Source of the DNA: JAXDBM01 sp963709485
Lineage (GTDB): Bacteria; Desulfobacterota; Syntrophia; Syntrophales; Fen-1087
Direction: 5' to 3'
DNA length: 64,000 bases
Assembly (NCBI GenBank): GCA_963709485.1
Contig: CAVPWE010000003.1
Coordinates: forward strand, 248,001-312,000
The notes beneath the pieces are model-generated. The model was not told where the DNA came from. It saw only the letters and a program-made list of their open reading frames with translations, and ran no database searches. The position numbers and the translations under genes are program-made. This document shows positions 1 to 8,021 of the stretch, one piece after another. The stretch's first letter is position 1. Each line of letters opens with the position of its first letter.

Positions 1-2
1 AT

Positions 3-830
3 GTGCGCGTCCGTCTCAATCCCGAAGATCGCGCCAGTCCGGGCGACTTGGGGCGAATCTACGTGCGGGCCCGGGACGGGCGCCTGGTCGAGCTGGCCAG
101 TGTGATCCGGGTTCAGGAAGGCGGCGGCCCCAGCGTCATCTACCGGGTGGACCGCCAGCGGGCGACCATGCTTTACGCCAGCCTGGAAAAGAAGCCCCTG
201 GCGGAGGCCATGCAGGAGCTGGACGGCATCGCGGCGCAAATCCTGACGCCGGGATACACGACCCGGTACAAGGGCGCTGCCGACACCATGAAGGAATCCT
301 TCCAGTATCTGCTCTTTGCCCTCTTGCTGGGGATCGTGATGGCGTACATGGTGCTGGCGGCCCAGTTCGAAAGCTTCATCCACCCCGTGCTCGTGCTCCT
401 GTCCATGCCGCTGTCCTTCATCGGGGCTTTTGCCGCCTTGCTGCTGGCCGGAAAGACGATCAGCATCTTCAGCCTCATCGGCCTGATTCTTCTCATGGGG
501 CTGGTGAAAAAAAACGCGATTCTGCTGGTGGATTACACGAACACCCTGCGGGAAAGGGGCCTGACAAGACGCGAGGCCATCCTTCAGGCCGGCCCGGTCC
601 GGCTCCGGCCGATCCTCATGACCACCCTCGCCATGGTATTCGGGATGCTGCCGGTGGCGATGGGCCTCGGCGAAGGGGCGGAAACCCGTTCACCCATGGG
701 CATCTCCGTCATCGGCGGGTTGCTTACGTCTCTCTTGCTGACCCTGGTCGTCGTACCGTCCGCCTATGACCTGTTTGACGAGTGGATCGAGCGGCTCAGA
801 AAGTTCGGCAAAGGAGGAAAAACCCCATGA
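3..830 (+). CDS. RND efflux transporter, C-terminal part (cut by window edge)
   Basis: The frame is open from the left edge, so this is the C-terminal 275 residues of an AcrB/HAE1-type inner-membrane pump that exports hydrophobic compounds using the proton gradient. What is visible is the end of the second porter/docking region (about 1-95) and then the last group of membrane helices, with the family hallmarks FESFIHP after the first helix, GLVKKNAIL, and RPILMTTLAMVFGMLP. The residue-1 Met is only the first in-frame GTG and not the true start. The stop codon overlaps the start of the PII-like gene (ATGA), so the two are translationally coupled. The substrate cannot be told from this part. 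Confidence 0.93.
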   Translation: MRVRLNPEDRASPGDLGRIYVRARDGRLVELASVIRVQEGGGPSVIYRVDRQRATMLYASLEKKPLAEAMQELDGIAAQILTPGYTTRYKGAADTMKESFQYLLFALLLGIVMAYMVLAAQFESFIHPVLVLLSMPLSFIGAFAALLLAGKTISIFSLIGLILLMGLVKKNAILLVDYTNTLRERGLTRREAILQAGPVRLRPILMTTLAMVFGMLPVAMGLGEGAETRSPMGISVIGGLLTSLLLTLVVVPSAYDLFDEWIERLRKFGKGGKTP

Positions 831-1117
831 AAATGTGTTTGATCGTTTATTCCCAGGCGGCGGATTACGAAGTCATCGATCAGTTCAAGAAAGCCGGCAT
901 CAGGCGCTATACCAAAATGGAGGAGGCGCGAGGGGAGGGCGAAGAGACGGAGCCGAAGCTGGGGACCCACACCTGGCCGGGAAAAAACAACGTCCTGTTC
1001 TTGGCGATCCCGGACGAGGAATGTCCGGTGATCAAGGACGTTGTCAGGCTCCTGAAAGAAGACCATCCCCGGGCGGGTGTGAAGGCCTTCATGATGCCCA
1101 TGGAAGAAATTTTTTAG
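827..1117 (+). CDS. PII/CutA-like small protein coupled to the RND pump
   Basis: A 96-residue protein starting MKMCLIVYSQ. The start at 827 was chosen because its ATG overlaps the pump stop codon and AAAGGAGG lies just upstream (810-817). Length, the beta strand opening (MCLIVYS), a charged T-loop-like middle (residues 25-48) and a second strand (NVLFLAI) fit the ferredoxin-like PII/CutA/DUF3240 fold. Small proteins of this kind are known as the last gene of RND efflux operons, where they are thought to sense ions or nucleotides. Assignment rests on size, pattern and neighbourhood; no PII signature motif is intact, so binding partner and ligand are unknown. Confidence 0.6.
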   Translation: MKMCLIVYSQAADYEVIDQFKKAGIRRYTKMEEARGEGEETEPKLGTHTWPGKNNVLFLAIPDEECPVIKDVVRLLKEDHPRAGVKAFMMPMEEIF

Positions 1118-1131
1118 GGAGTGGCCCGGCC

Positions 1132-1236
1132 GTGCCCAGGGAAAAAATCACCAGACGACAAAAAGACGTCTCGCGCCTGCTCCGGGAGAGGAAGAACATC
1201 CGTCCGGTTCGCGGCAAGAGGTCAAAAAAGAAGTGA
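1132..1236 (+). CDS. possible very short basic peptide
   Basis: A GTG-initiated frame of 34 residues, rich in Arg and Lys (ends RGKRSKKK), 14 bases after the PII-like gene. An AGGGAG sequence lies 7-12 bases before the GTG. No family is recognised. It could be a real small basic protein at the end of the efflux operon or chance; an overlapping 44-residue frame from GTG 1121 is the alternative. Confidence 0.2.
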   Translation: MPREKITRRQKDVSRLLRERKNIRPVRGKRSKKK

Positions 1237-1318
1237 AGCCGGGAAAACTCATGAATAAGGCATTCAGAACGATGCATGAGAAATCCGGTGTCAAGGTCAA
1301 TTGAGCAAAGGCAATGGC

Positions 1319-2857
1319 ATGTTTCATGAATTGTTCACAGCCGCAGATGTCCGGCAAATCAGAGCGGAAGGCCTCAGCGAAGCGCAGGTTCTGGAGCAGA
1401 TTGCGTTGTTTCAGAGCGGTTTCTCCCCGGTCGCACTGAACCGGCCCTGCACCGTTGATGACGGCATTGTCGTCATTCCGGCGGAAGCTCAGAGTGGATT
1501 CGTGCAACGCCACGAGCAGGAATGCCGGAAAAACAGGATGCTCAAATTTGTGCCTGCGTCAGGCGCCGCCAGCCGCATGTTCAAGGAATGGTTTGAATTT
1601 CTGGGCAAAGGAACCTTTCCCTTCGATACGGCGGGCGGCGAATTCCTCCGGGATCTGCGAAGGTTCGCCTTTTTCGAGGATTTGCGTGCGGCTGTCGCGC
1701 GTCAGGGCGGAAACCTGGAAAGCTGGATGGCTGAAAAGCGGTATGGCAATATCCTGAACTGCATCCTGACGGAAGAGGGGCTGAATTATGGAAATCACCC
1801 CAAGGCGCTCCTGAAATTCCATGACTATCCGGACGGCAGCCGCGCGGCCATTGAGGAGCATCTGGTGGAAGCGGCGCTCTACGCGCGGGGAGGGGACGGT
1901 ATCTGCCGCGTCCATTTTACCCTTTCCGGGGAGCATGAGGAAAGCGTCCGGAAGCACCTGTCGCGCATGCGGCCTTATTATGAAAGACAATACGGCGTTT
2001 CCTTCGACGTCTCCTTGTCCATCCAGAGCCCGTCGACGAACACCCTGGCCGTGGATCTCGAAAACCATCCTTTCCGGGACGAAACGGGAAAGCTCGTTTT
2101 CAGGCCGGGTGGCCACGGGGCGCTGCTCGTCAACATGAACGGCCTGGATGAGGGCGATATTGTATTTCTCAAAAACATCGACAATATCGTTCCCGACCGG
2201 CTGAAATCCGCAACGGTGCACTGCAAGAAAGTGTTGAGCGGATGCCTCGTCAGCCTTCAGGAAGAGATTTTTCGCTGGCTGATAAAGATGGACGAGGGCC
2301 CGCTGACGGAAGATGAGTATCGTGCCATCATCCGATTTTGCCGGGAAAAACTCTACGTCGACTTTTGGCCGGGGTTCAACGATTTGCCCGCGGCCGACCG
2401 GCAGCGCTTCGTTTTTTCCAGGCTGCACCGTCCTGTCCGCGTCTGCGGAATGGTGAAGAACGAGGGGGAGCCCGGCGGCGGGCCTTTCTGGGTGGACGAG
2501 CCGGACGGCACGCAATCCGTCCAGATCATCGAGGAGTCCCAAATCGATTCGCATTCCGGATCACAGCGCGCCATCTGGTCGGCGGCAACCCACTTCAATC
2601 CCGTCGACCTGGTCTGCGGTGTCCGGGATTACCGGGGGCGAAAGTTCGATCTGATGCAGTTTGTCAATCGGAAGACCTTCTCGATTTCACGGAAGTCGGA
2701 GAAGGGCAGTGTCCTGCGCGCACTGGAACTGCCGGGGTTGTGGAACGGTTCCATGCATGACTGGACAACCGTGTTCGTGGAAGTGCCTGTAGAAACCTTC
2801 AATCCCGTCAAGATCGTTTATGATCTCCTGAGACCCCAGCATCTCCCCGACCGTTAA
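1319..2857 (+). CDS. DUF4301 family protein
   Basis: 512 residues. The ATG at 1319 is preferred over the upstream TTG at 1301 because AAAGG lies 8 bases before it and because relatives begin close to this MFHELF segment. The early motif VPASGAASRMFK (about residues 78-89) is the signature of DUF4301, a family best known from Bacteroidetes and of unknown function. The Gly/Ala-rich loop followed by Arg-Met resembles the nucleotide loop of sugar-phosphate nucleotidyltransferases, and a later segment (FRPGGHGALL, about 260-270) is equally conserved-looking. This suggests, but does not show, a nucleotide- or phosphate-binding enzyme. It stands alone between the efflux operon and a convergent operon. 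Confidence 0.7.
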   Translation: MFHELFTAADVRQIRAEGLSEAQVLEQIALFQSGFSPVALNRPCTVDDGIVVIPAEAQSGFVQRHEQECRKNRMLKFVPASGAASRMFKEWFEFLGKGTFPFDTAGGEFLRDLRRFAFFEDLRAAVARQGGNLESWMAEKRYGNILNCILTEEGLNYGNHPKALLKFHDYPDGSRAAIEEHLVEAALYARGGDGICRVHFTLSGEHEESVRKHLSRMRPYYERQYGVSFDVSLSIQSPSTNTLAVDLENHPFRDETGKLVFRPGGHGALLVNMNGLDEGDIVFLKNIDNIVPDRLKSATVHCKKVLSGCLVSLQEEIFRWLIKMDEGPLTEDEYRAIIRFCREKLYVDFWPGFNDLPAADRQRFVFSRLHRPVRVCGMVKNEGEPGGGPFWVDEPDGTQSVQIIEESQIDSHSGSQRAIWSAATHFNPVDLVCGVRDYRGRKFDLMQFVNRKTFSISRKSEKGSVLRALELPGLWNGSMHDWTTVFVEVPVETFNPVKIVYDLLRPQHLPDR

Positions 2858-2891
2858 TCCTGTTCGCCGTTCGTTCGCAGATTTTCCCTTC

Positions 2892-3868
2892 CTACAGGAG
2901 CATGCGCTCGGCATCCTCGCGACGCGCCGCATTGACGGTAACAGTTCGGGCGATGTCGCCGGTCCTGCAGATTACATTGCTGGGGCAGTCGTTTGGCCTG
3001 TTGGCGTACAGGCAGCAAAACCCGGCTGCTGCCATAAGAATGGTTTCGTCACACCCGTGGGGCACGAGGACGGTCGGTCCGCGGGAATCCGCCATTTGGA
3101 GAACCGTGTCCCCTTCCTGAATCAAGGACTGAATCGCGGAATTGTCCGCCTGGTTCCGGCCGACGATCAGTTTGACATCCGCATGAATCCGGAAATGCCG
3201 GCCGAACTTCAGCAGTTCGATGTCCCGGACGACGGGATCGGGACAGTGATCGAAAAGGTCCTTCAATCGCCTCGAAAAATTCGGGTCGGTCAGCAGACAG
3301 CCTCCGGCCGGCGGCGGATAGCCCTCAATCCCGTAATGCCGGGCCAGTTGGACCTGTGTTTTTCGACCCCTTCCCTGGATCGACAGAAGCTTTGAGCGGT
3401 CCACTTTTTTTTCAGTTCCGGCCGGGTTTCCGGCAGGAGCCGGGCGCTCAAGGGTCTCAAGATGAAATCGGCGTAGCCGGAATTTTTAGCCACCACATGC
3501 AGGGACTGCCTTGTCTGAGACATGGGTCGCTGTCCCAAAACTTCGCCGGTAATGATGAAATCCGCCCCCGTTGCTTCCATTCTCTTTCCGGCCATGTTCA
3601 GCATGAGCGCATGGCAGTCAATGCACGGGTTCATGTTTTTCCCGTAGCCGTAACGGGGGGCTTTGAGCATCGCCAGATGTGGATGGGTGATGTCGATGAT
3701 CCCGAGGGGAAGCCCGATGCTTTTCGCGGAGATCCGGGCTCGGTCGGCATTGAAGAAAGGGGTTTCGAAGGTAATCCCCTCGATGTTGATGCCCTGCTCC
3801 CGGACCAGCTCGACCGCGAGGATGCTGTCCAGACCGCCGGAGAAAAGAGAGAGCGCTTTGACGTTCAA
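2892..3868 (-). CDS. ThiI-like PP-loop protein with NFACT-R_2 domain, split by a frameshift at an A8 run
   Basis: Two overlapping frames make one recognisable protein. The first (from 3868) carries the PP-loop SLFSGGLDSI (residues 6-15), which binds ATP in AANH-type tRNA thiolases such as ThiI and MnmA, plus a CIDCHALM segment. The second (to 2892) carries the NFACT-R_2 RNA-binding-type region (LKFGRHFRI, KLIVGRNQADN) that ends members of this family. They join at the eight A residues at 3412-3405 (minus strand): reading A-AAA-AAG and slipping back one base restores a 325-residue protein of normal architecture. Without the shift the product stops at residue 192. It may be programmed -1 frameshifting, a recent mutation or a base-calling error. 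It overlaps the LysM gene by 4 bases (ATGA), so the pair is one operon. Likely role: RNA thiolation or another tRNA modification. Confidence 0.75.
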
Positions 3869-5364
3869 AACCGGATCAGCCTGACCGCCCCCTGGTTGTA
3901 AAGCGTCTGATACAGCGATTTGTCCATGGCGAAATCGATGAAATGGAGGGACGATGCATCCCGGCTCATCTTTACAGCGGGAAAGCTGACGGTTGCTTTC
4001 GGATTTCCGGCCGTGTCGGCGGCAAGCGGGTAGAGGAAGATTCCCTTTGAGAAGGGAATCTTCAGGGCGGAGAGCGTCTTTTCGATAACGGCCTGCCTTG
4101 AGTCTTTTGCACCCAAAGTGACCATATCGATGCCGTTGTCCTTCAGGGTCTTGACGAATTGCGGTGGAAGTTCCTTCGAATGAAAAGTGACCCGGTCGTT
4201 GTCCTTTTTAACAAGAAGTTCCGCTTTGACCGCAAGGTTGAATCCATCCCGGTTCCGGTTGAAAATATCGAGGTCGACGTTTTCCGCGGGCTGGTAGCCC
4301 AGATGCTTGAGCAGGGCGGAACAATGATCCATGTTCGTCGCACCGCCGAGAACAGCCACTTCCGGGACGTCCGATTTCGGTGGAAGCGCCGCCGCAACGC
4401 CGATCCCCTCAATCAACTCCGTAATGACAACGCCGTTCCGGCCCGCATAATCCTTCACGCTTTCCGGCAGTGCCTGAGAACGGTTTTTGATCCGTGTGAT
4501 GCCCTGCAGGTAAGGACTTTTGCCGCCGGTTGCCTTCTCTGCAATAATCCAGTCCACGGAAATTTCAACGTGCGGGACATCGCCCAGGCCCAGGGACTTC
4601 TGGCTTTTTGTCATGGTATAGGAACGGGAGGCGTTGATCACTTTTTGAAGGATTTTTTCAGGTTCCTCCTGGTGATTCGCGGTCACGAACCGGTAGCTCG
4701 GCCAATTGGCTTCAATCATGCTCTTGAATGAAACAGGCGCCCGTTCGGTAAAGTCGAGCAGGACACTGCTTCCGTCCGGCAGCTCAACGACTGGAATTCG
4801 TGTGCAGTCGATTGCAACCCGGCCGGCCTGGGGAAGGGGGATATAGTAGTTTCCGGCTGTTGTGATGGTGCCGTTCATCCTTTGAATCACTTCCCGGATA
4901 AAGGCAATGCTGTAACCCGTGGGCAAATAGGATCTTTCCAGGGCAAGGGTTGTTGATTTGCTGACGAGTGCCGATTCGACGGGAACGCCCCGTGATGCTA
5001 TCTGTAAAGGTGATATCCTGATATTTCTATTCTCATTTGATGCAATATCTTTGCTCGGCAGTCGCAATTTCTGGCCTACATAGATTTTGTTGTAATTGAT
5101 CAGGTTCGGATTCAGTGTTTTTATGATTTTATAGATTTGTCTCTTCTCTCGGGCCGGAAAGGATCCGAGACTTTTTGCGACAATCCGTGAAAGCGTATCC
5201 CCTTTCTTGACCGCATAAACATAGGCGTTCGTCTTTGAAATGACGGGCTTTTGAAAAATGAGATGGGCGGTGTCTTCAGCGGCCTGCAGACTTTTCCACG
5301 GAACGGCAAGCATCAAACACAGTGCGAAAAACGACAACGCAACTTTCAGATTCCGCTTTTTCAT
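3865..5364 (-). CDS. exported LysM-domain protein
   Basis: 499 residues with a clear Sec signal peptide (residues 1-29, basic start, hydrophobic core, ending LQAA). A LysM peptidoglycan-binding domain follows (about 50-107: YAVKKGDTLSRI, LNPNLINYNKIYVGQKLRL). The remaining 390 residues match no family I recognise; they hold regular alpha/beta patterning and no membrane segment, so the protein should sit in the periplasm bound to the wall. A start at 5364 is supported by AAGGGGAAG upstream. It is first in a two-gene operon with the ThiI-like gene. The role of the C-terminal part is unknown. Confidence 0.8.
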   Translation of the reverse strand: MKKRNLKVALSFFALCLMLAVPWKSLQAAEDTAHLIFQKPVISKTNAYVYAVKKGDTLSRIVAKSLGSFPAREKRQIYKIIKTLNPNLINYNKIYVGQKLRLPSKDIASNENRNIRISPLQIASRGVPVESALVSKSTTLALERSYLPTGYSIAFIREVIQRMNGTITTAGNYYIPLPQAGRVAIDCTRIPVVELPDGSSVLLDFTERAPVSFKSMIEANWPSYRFVTANHQEEPEKILQKVINASRSYTMTKSQKSLGLGDVPHVEISVDWIIAEKATGGKSPYLQGITRIKNRSQALPESVKDYAGRNGVVITELIEGIGVAAALPPKSDVPEVAVLGGATNMDHCSALLKHLGYQPAENVDLDIFNRNRDGFNLAVKAELLVKKDNDRVTFHSKELPPQFVKTLKDNGIDMVTLGAKDSRQAVIEKTLSALKIPFSKGIFLYPLAADTAGNPKATVSFPAVKMSRDASSLHFIDFAMDKSLYQTLYNQGAVRLIRF

Positions 5365-5508
5365 GAATCAACTTCCCCTTTTCTGTTGTTTTAAGGAGTC
5401 GCGTTCAAATCAATAAATCCACTGCTCTGATCGTGCAGGTTTTGCGATGCTGAATGGTACAGTAATCTGCCATAGGCAGAGATGAAAAATCAACCCTAAA
5501 TTCGTAAA

Positions 5509-5541
5509 AAAAAGCCATGGCCGGGACGACCATGGCTTTTT
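5509..5541. terminator. bidirectional intrinsic terminator
   Basis: Perfect 12-bp inverted repeat AAAAAGCCATGG / CCATGGCTTTTT with a 9-base loop. It has A-runs on one side and T-runs on the other, placed just after the acyl-CoA dehydrogenase stop (leftward transcription). The rest of 5365-5577 holds nothing else I can name beyond the promoter region of the LysM operon. Confidence 0.85.
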
Positions 5542-5577
5542 GTGCTTCTTCAACAAGCGGTGTACAGGAACCGCTGA

Positions 5578-6768
5578 TTAACGGCCGCTCTTGAAATCGT
5601 CGCGCATCAGCTCCCTGGCGATGATCATTCTGCGGATTTCCGAAGTGCCGGCGCCGATTTCCCAGAGTTTCTGATCCAGGAAATGACGGGTGACGCCGTA
5701 TTCCGTGCAGTATCCGTAGCCGCCGTGAATCTGAACCGCGTCAAGGCCGATCTTGGTGCCCATTTCACCGCAGTACAGCAGCGCGGCGGCCGCCATCCGG
5801 TCGAGGTCCGTGCCCTTGCCGCCGACCTTGCTGGTCTGGGCATCGCAGAAGGCGGCGGCGCTGTAGGCCATCCACTTGGAGGACAGGTAGCCGGTGTACA
5901 TATTCGCGATTTTCTCCTGAATGGTCTGGAAGGAAATGATCGGCTTGCCGAACTGCACTCTTTCCTTGGCGTACTTAAGGCTCATTTCCAGGCAGCTTCT
6001 CTGGGAACCCAGCGTGCAGCCGGACAGTGTGATTCTCTCGGTGCAGAGGCCGGAGGTCAGAACGGCGACGCCCTTGTTGAGCCCGCCGACCAAATTCTCT
6101 TCGGGCAGTTCCATGTCTTCGAAGGTGACCAGACCTGTCGGGGACGTTCTCATACCCCACTTCTTGATTTTCTCGCAGGACCAGCCCTTCTGTGTCTTGG
6201 GGTAGCAGAAGAAGGTGGAAATGCCGTGGGGACCCTTGTCGGGGTCGGTCTTTGCGTAGAACAGCATGAAGTCGGCAACAGGGGCGTTGGTGATGAAAAT
6301 CTTGCTGCCGTTGATGATGTACTTGTCGCCCTTTTTCTCGGCTTTGGTCTTCATGCTCATGGCATCGGAGCCGGCGTTCGGTTCGGTGATGCCGAGACAG
6401 CCGATATACTCGCCGGTGCAGGACTTGGGCAGGACTGCCATTTTCTGCGCTTCCGAGGCGTTCCTGCGGAAGTTGTCGAAAGCCAGGGTCTGGCTGGCGC
6501 CGACGGTCATGGACAGGGCGTTGCTCACGCGGGCGATGGTTTCATAGGCCAGCAACGTTTCCACATAGCCCAGTGCGGTCCCGCCGAATTTCTCCTCGAA
6601 CACGATCCCGTTGATGCCGAGGTTTCCCGTTTCCTTGAAGAGCGTGGGGGGCATTTCGTCCACTTCGTACATGTGCTCCATCTGGGGTTCCAGCCAGGCA
6701 ACAGCCCATTTGTAAATACTGTCTTCAAGCATCCTTTGATCTTCTGTAAAATTGAAATCTAACGCCAT
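5578..6768 (-). CDS. acyl-CoA dehydrogenase, isovaleryl-CoA dehydrogenase-type active site
   Basis: 396 residues, full length for the family. It removes two hydrogens alpha/beta to the thioester of a short or branched acyl-CoA, passing electrons to ETF through FAD. Visible marks are GCLGITEPNAGSD (about 123-135), the FAD/substrate stretch KIFITNA, the RVQFGKPI helix, IHGGYGY (348-353), and GAGTSEIRR (372-380). The usual catalytic Glu of the YEGT motif is replaced by GAGT. The base is instead expected at Glu244 (TERITLSG), the arrangement found in isovaleryl-CoA dehydrogenase. This fits branched-chain or related acyl-CoA oxidation by a syntroph. The gene is monocistronic, with a terminator immediately downstream and a long leader upstream. 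Confidence 0.92.
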   Translation of the reverse strand: MALDFNFTEDQRMLEDSIYKWAVAWLEPQMEHMYEVDEMPPTLFKETGNLGINGIVFEEKFGGTALGYVETLLAYETIARVSNALSMTVGASQTLAFDNFRRNASEAQKMAVLPKSCTGEYIGCLGITEPNAGSDAMSMKTKAEKKGDKYIINGSKIFITNAPVADFMLFYAKTDPDKGPHGISTFFCYPKTQKGWSCEKIKKWGMRTSPTGLVTFEDMELPEENLVGGLNKGVAVLTSGLCTERITLSGCTLGSQRSCLEMSLKYAKERVQFGKPIISFQTIQEKIANMYTGYLSSKWMAYSAAAFCDAQTSKVGGKGTDLDRMAAAALLYCGEMGTKIGLDAVQIHGGYGYCTEYGVTRHFLDQKLWEIGAGTSEIRRMIIARELMRDDFKSGR

Positions 6769-6989
6769 AACTCTTACCTCCCCTTTTTAAATTAGATTTT
6801 CAAATTGCCTTCGGCAAATGATCACAGCGTCCGGGTGAAGCGATCTCCCTTTTCGAAGAAATCCGATGATTTCGGGAAGCAGGAATTCGCATGTCAATTG
6901 TAACGTGTTTGAATCGCTGAATGGGTCATCACGCCATGGAAGTGTCAATTTAAAGATGTTCTTGAATACTTCGACCCAAAAGCGAAGTT

Positions 6990-7018
6990 CCTATATTATA
7001 ATGATCACCGGCTGTCAA
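6990..7018 (-). promoter_or_regulatory. candidate sigma-70 promoter for the acyl-CoA dehydrogenase
   Basis: On the minus strand TTGACA (7018-7013), a 17-base spacer and TATAGG (6995-6990). Transcription from here would give a leader of about 210 bases before the start at 6768. No known riboswitch is recognised in that leader. Confidence 0.4.
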
Positions 7019-7118
7019 GATATTTGTGGAAAATTATACTGAAAGGCATAGGACTCTCCGAAATCGGATGTCGGGCATCCCGTGTCATGCCTTTTCGACC
7101 TTTTGCCCCATTTCCTGT

Positions 7119-7146
7119 TTGCAAGAATAGTCATAAGTGATATAAG
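7119..7146 (+). promoter_or_regulatory. candidate weak sigma-70 promoter
   Basis: TTGCAA, 16 bases, TATAAG, about 70 bases before the start at 7217. A small palindrome GGAAAA-AG-TTTTCC (7146-7159) overlaps the expected start point and could be an operator. Confidence 0.3.
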
Positions 7147-7175
7147 GAAAAAGTTTTCCCCAAAAAGGTGCAGCC

Positions 7176-7199
7176 CGTGTTGAAAGGTTTTTCAACACG
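7176..7199 (+). promoter_or_regulatory. perfect 10-bp hairpin next to the ribosome-binding site
   Basis: CGTGTTGAAA-GGTT-TTTCAACACG, ending 5 bases before the AAGGAG (7205-7210) that serves the start at 7217. It is too close to the RBS to be a terminator. It could be an operator palindrome or a leader hairpin that affects translation or RNA stability. Confidence 0.5.
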
Positions 7200-7216
7200 A
7201 CGGTAAGGAGTCCGAA

Positions 7217-7432
7217 ATGGCCGAGGCAATGGATCAGGCATTCGTGAAAGAGATTCAGGCGAAGTTCGACAGGAAGATGAAGGATCATGAGATCGCCATC
7301 CTCGAACACTGGAAAGGACAACTGGATCGGGTGCTGTCGATGAAGCCGGAGGGTATCGCCTCCCTTCAGCTGCATGTCAAGAAAGTCGCTGAAATGATGG
7401 GCAACAGGGTCAAAATCCTGAAAAGAGATTAA
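7217..7432 (+). CDS. small conserved-type hypothetical protein
   Basis: 71 residues, highly charged and predicted all-helical (EIQAKFDRKMKDHEIAILEHWK), with no signal or membrane segment. A strong AAGGAG lies 6 bases before the ATG. The next gene starts 1 base after the stop codon, so it is co-transcribed with the HD hydrolase. No family is recognised. It is likely a cytosolic helper or nucleic-acid or protein-interacting peptide, but nothing in it says which. Confidence 0.65.
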   Translation: MAEAMDQAFVKEIQAKFDRKMKDHEIAILEHWKGQLDRVLSMKPEGIASLQLHVKKVAEMMGNRVKILKRD

Positions 7433-7433
7433 C

Positions 7434-8021
7434 ATGAAGGAAATTGTCAATTTCCTGTTCGAAGTGGGTATGCTGCAAAAAACACCGAGGTCGGGTTTCC
7501 AGTTTCTCGGCTCCGGCGCTGAATCCGTCGCCGAGCACATCCTCCGGACGTTGTTTGTTGCCTACACGCTGTGCAAGCTGGATCCGGGGGCCGATGAACG
7601 GAGAGTTTTCAAATTATGCCTTTTCCATGATCTGCCGGAGGCGAGGACCGGCGACATGAATTACGTGAACAAGAAATACGTTGCGGTGGACGAGGAAAAA
7701 GCGGTGCGGGAATCGACGGAGAAGCTCTTTTTTGGCAACGAGATCCAATCGGCCATTGAGGAGTTCAATGAAAAGAAGACCCGGGAGGCGATCATCGCCC
7801 GGGACGCAGATCATCTGGCGCTGATCCTGCAGCTCAAGGAGTGCGGTGATCTCGGAAACAAGTACAGCCGGGAATGGATTGCCTTTGCCGTCAAGAGGCT
7901 TTGTTCCGAAAACGCGAAAAATATGGCCGCGTCCATCATCACGACGGATTCCTCCGAATGGTGGTTCAGGGATAAGAGTGACTGGTGGGTAAACGGCAAT
8001 CAAAGGACGGGAAAATCATGA
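7434..8021 (+). CDS. HD-domain phosphohydrolase (YfbR/HDDC2 type)
   Basis: 195 residues. The metal-binding HD pattern is complete: His in SVAEHILR (about 33-37), His-Asp in FHDLPEARTGD (66-76) and Asp in RDADHLAL (125-132). Size and this spacing match the 5-prime-nucleotidase YfbR and HDDC2 group, which dephosphorylate deoxynucleoside monophosphates. The exact substrate is inferred. It sits in the middle of a tight rightward operon: 1 base after the small protein, and its stop overlaps the start of the TPR lipoprotein. Confidence 0.85.
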   Translation: MKEIVNFLFEVGMLQKTPRSGFQFLGSGAESVAEHILRTLFVAYTLCKLDPGADERRVFKLCLFHDLPEARTGDMNYVNKKYVAVDEEKAVRESTEKLFFGNEIQSAIEEFNEKKTREAIIARDADHLALILQLKECGDLGNKYSREWIAFAVKRLCSENAKNMAASIITTDSSEWWFRDKSDWWVNGNQRTGKS

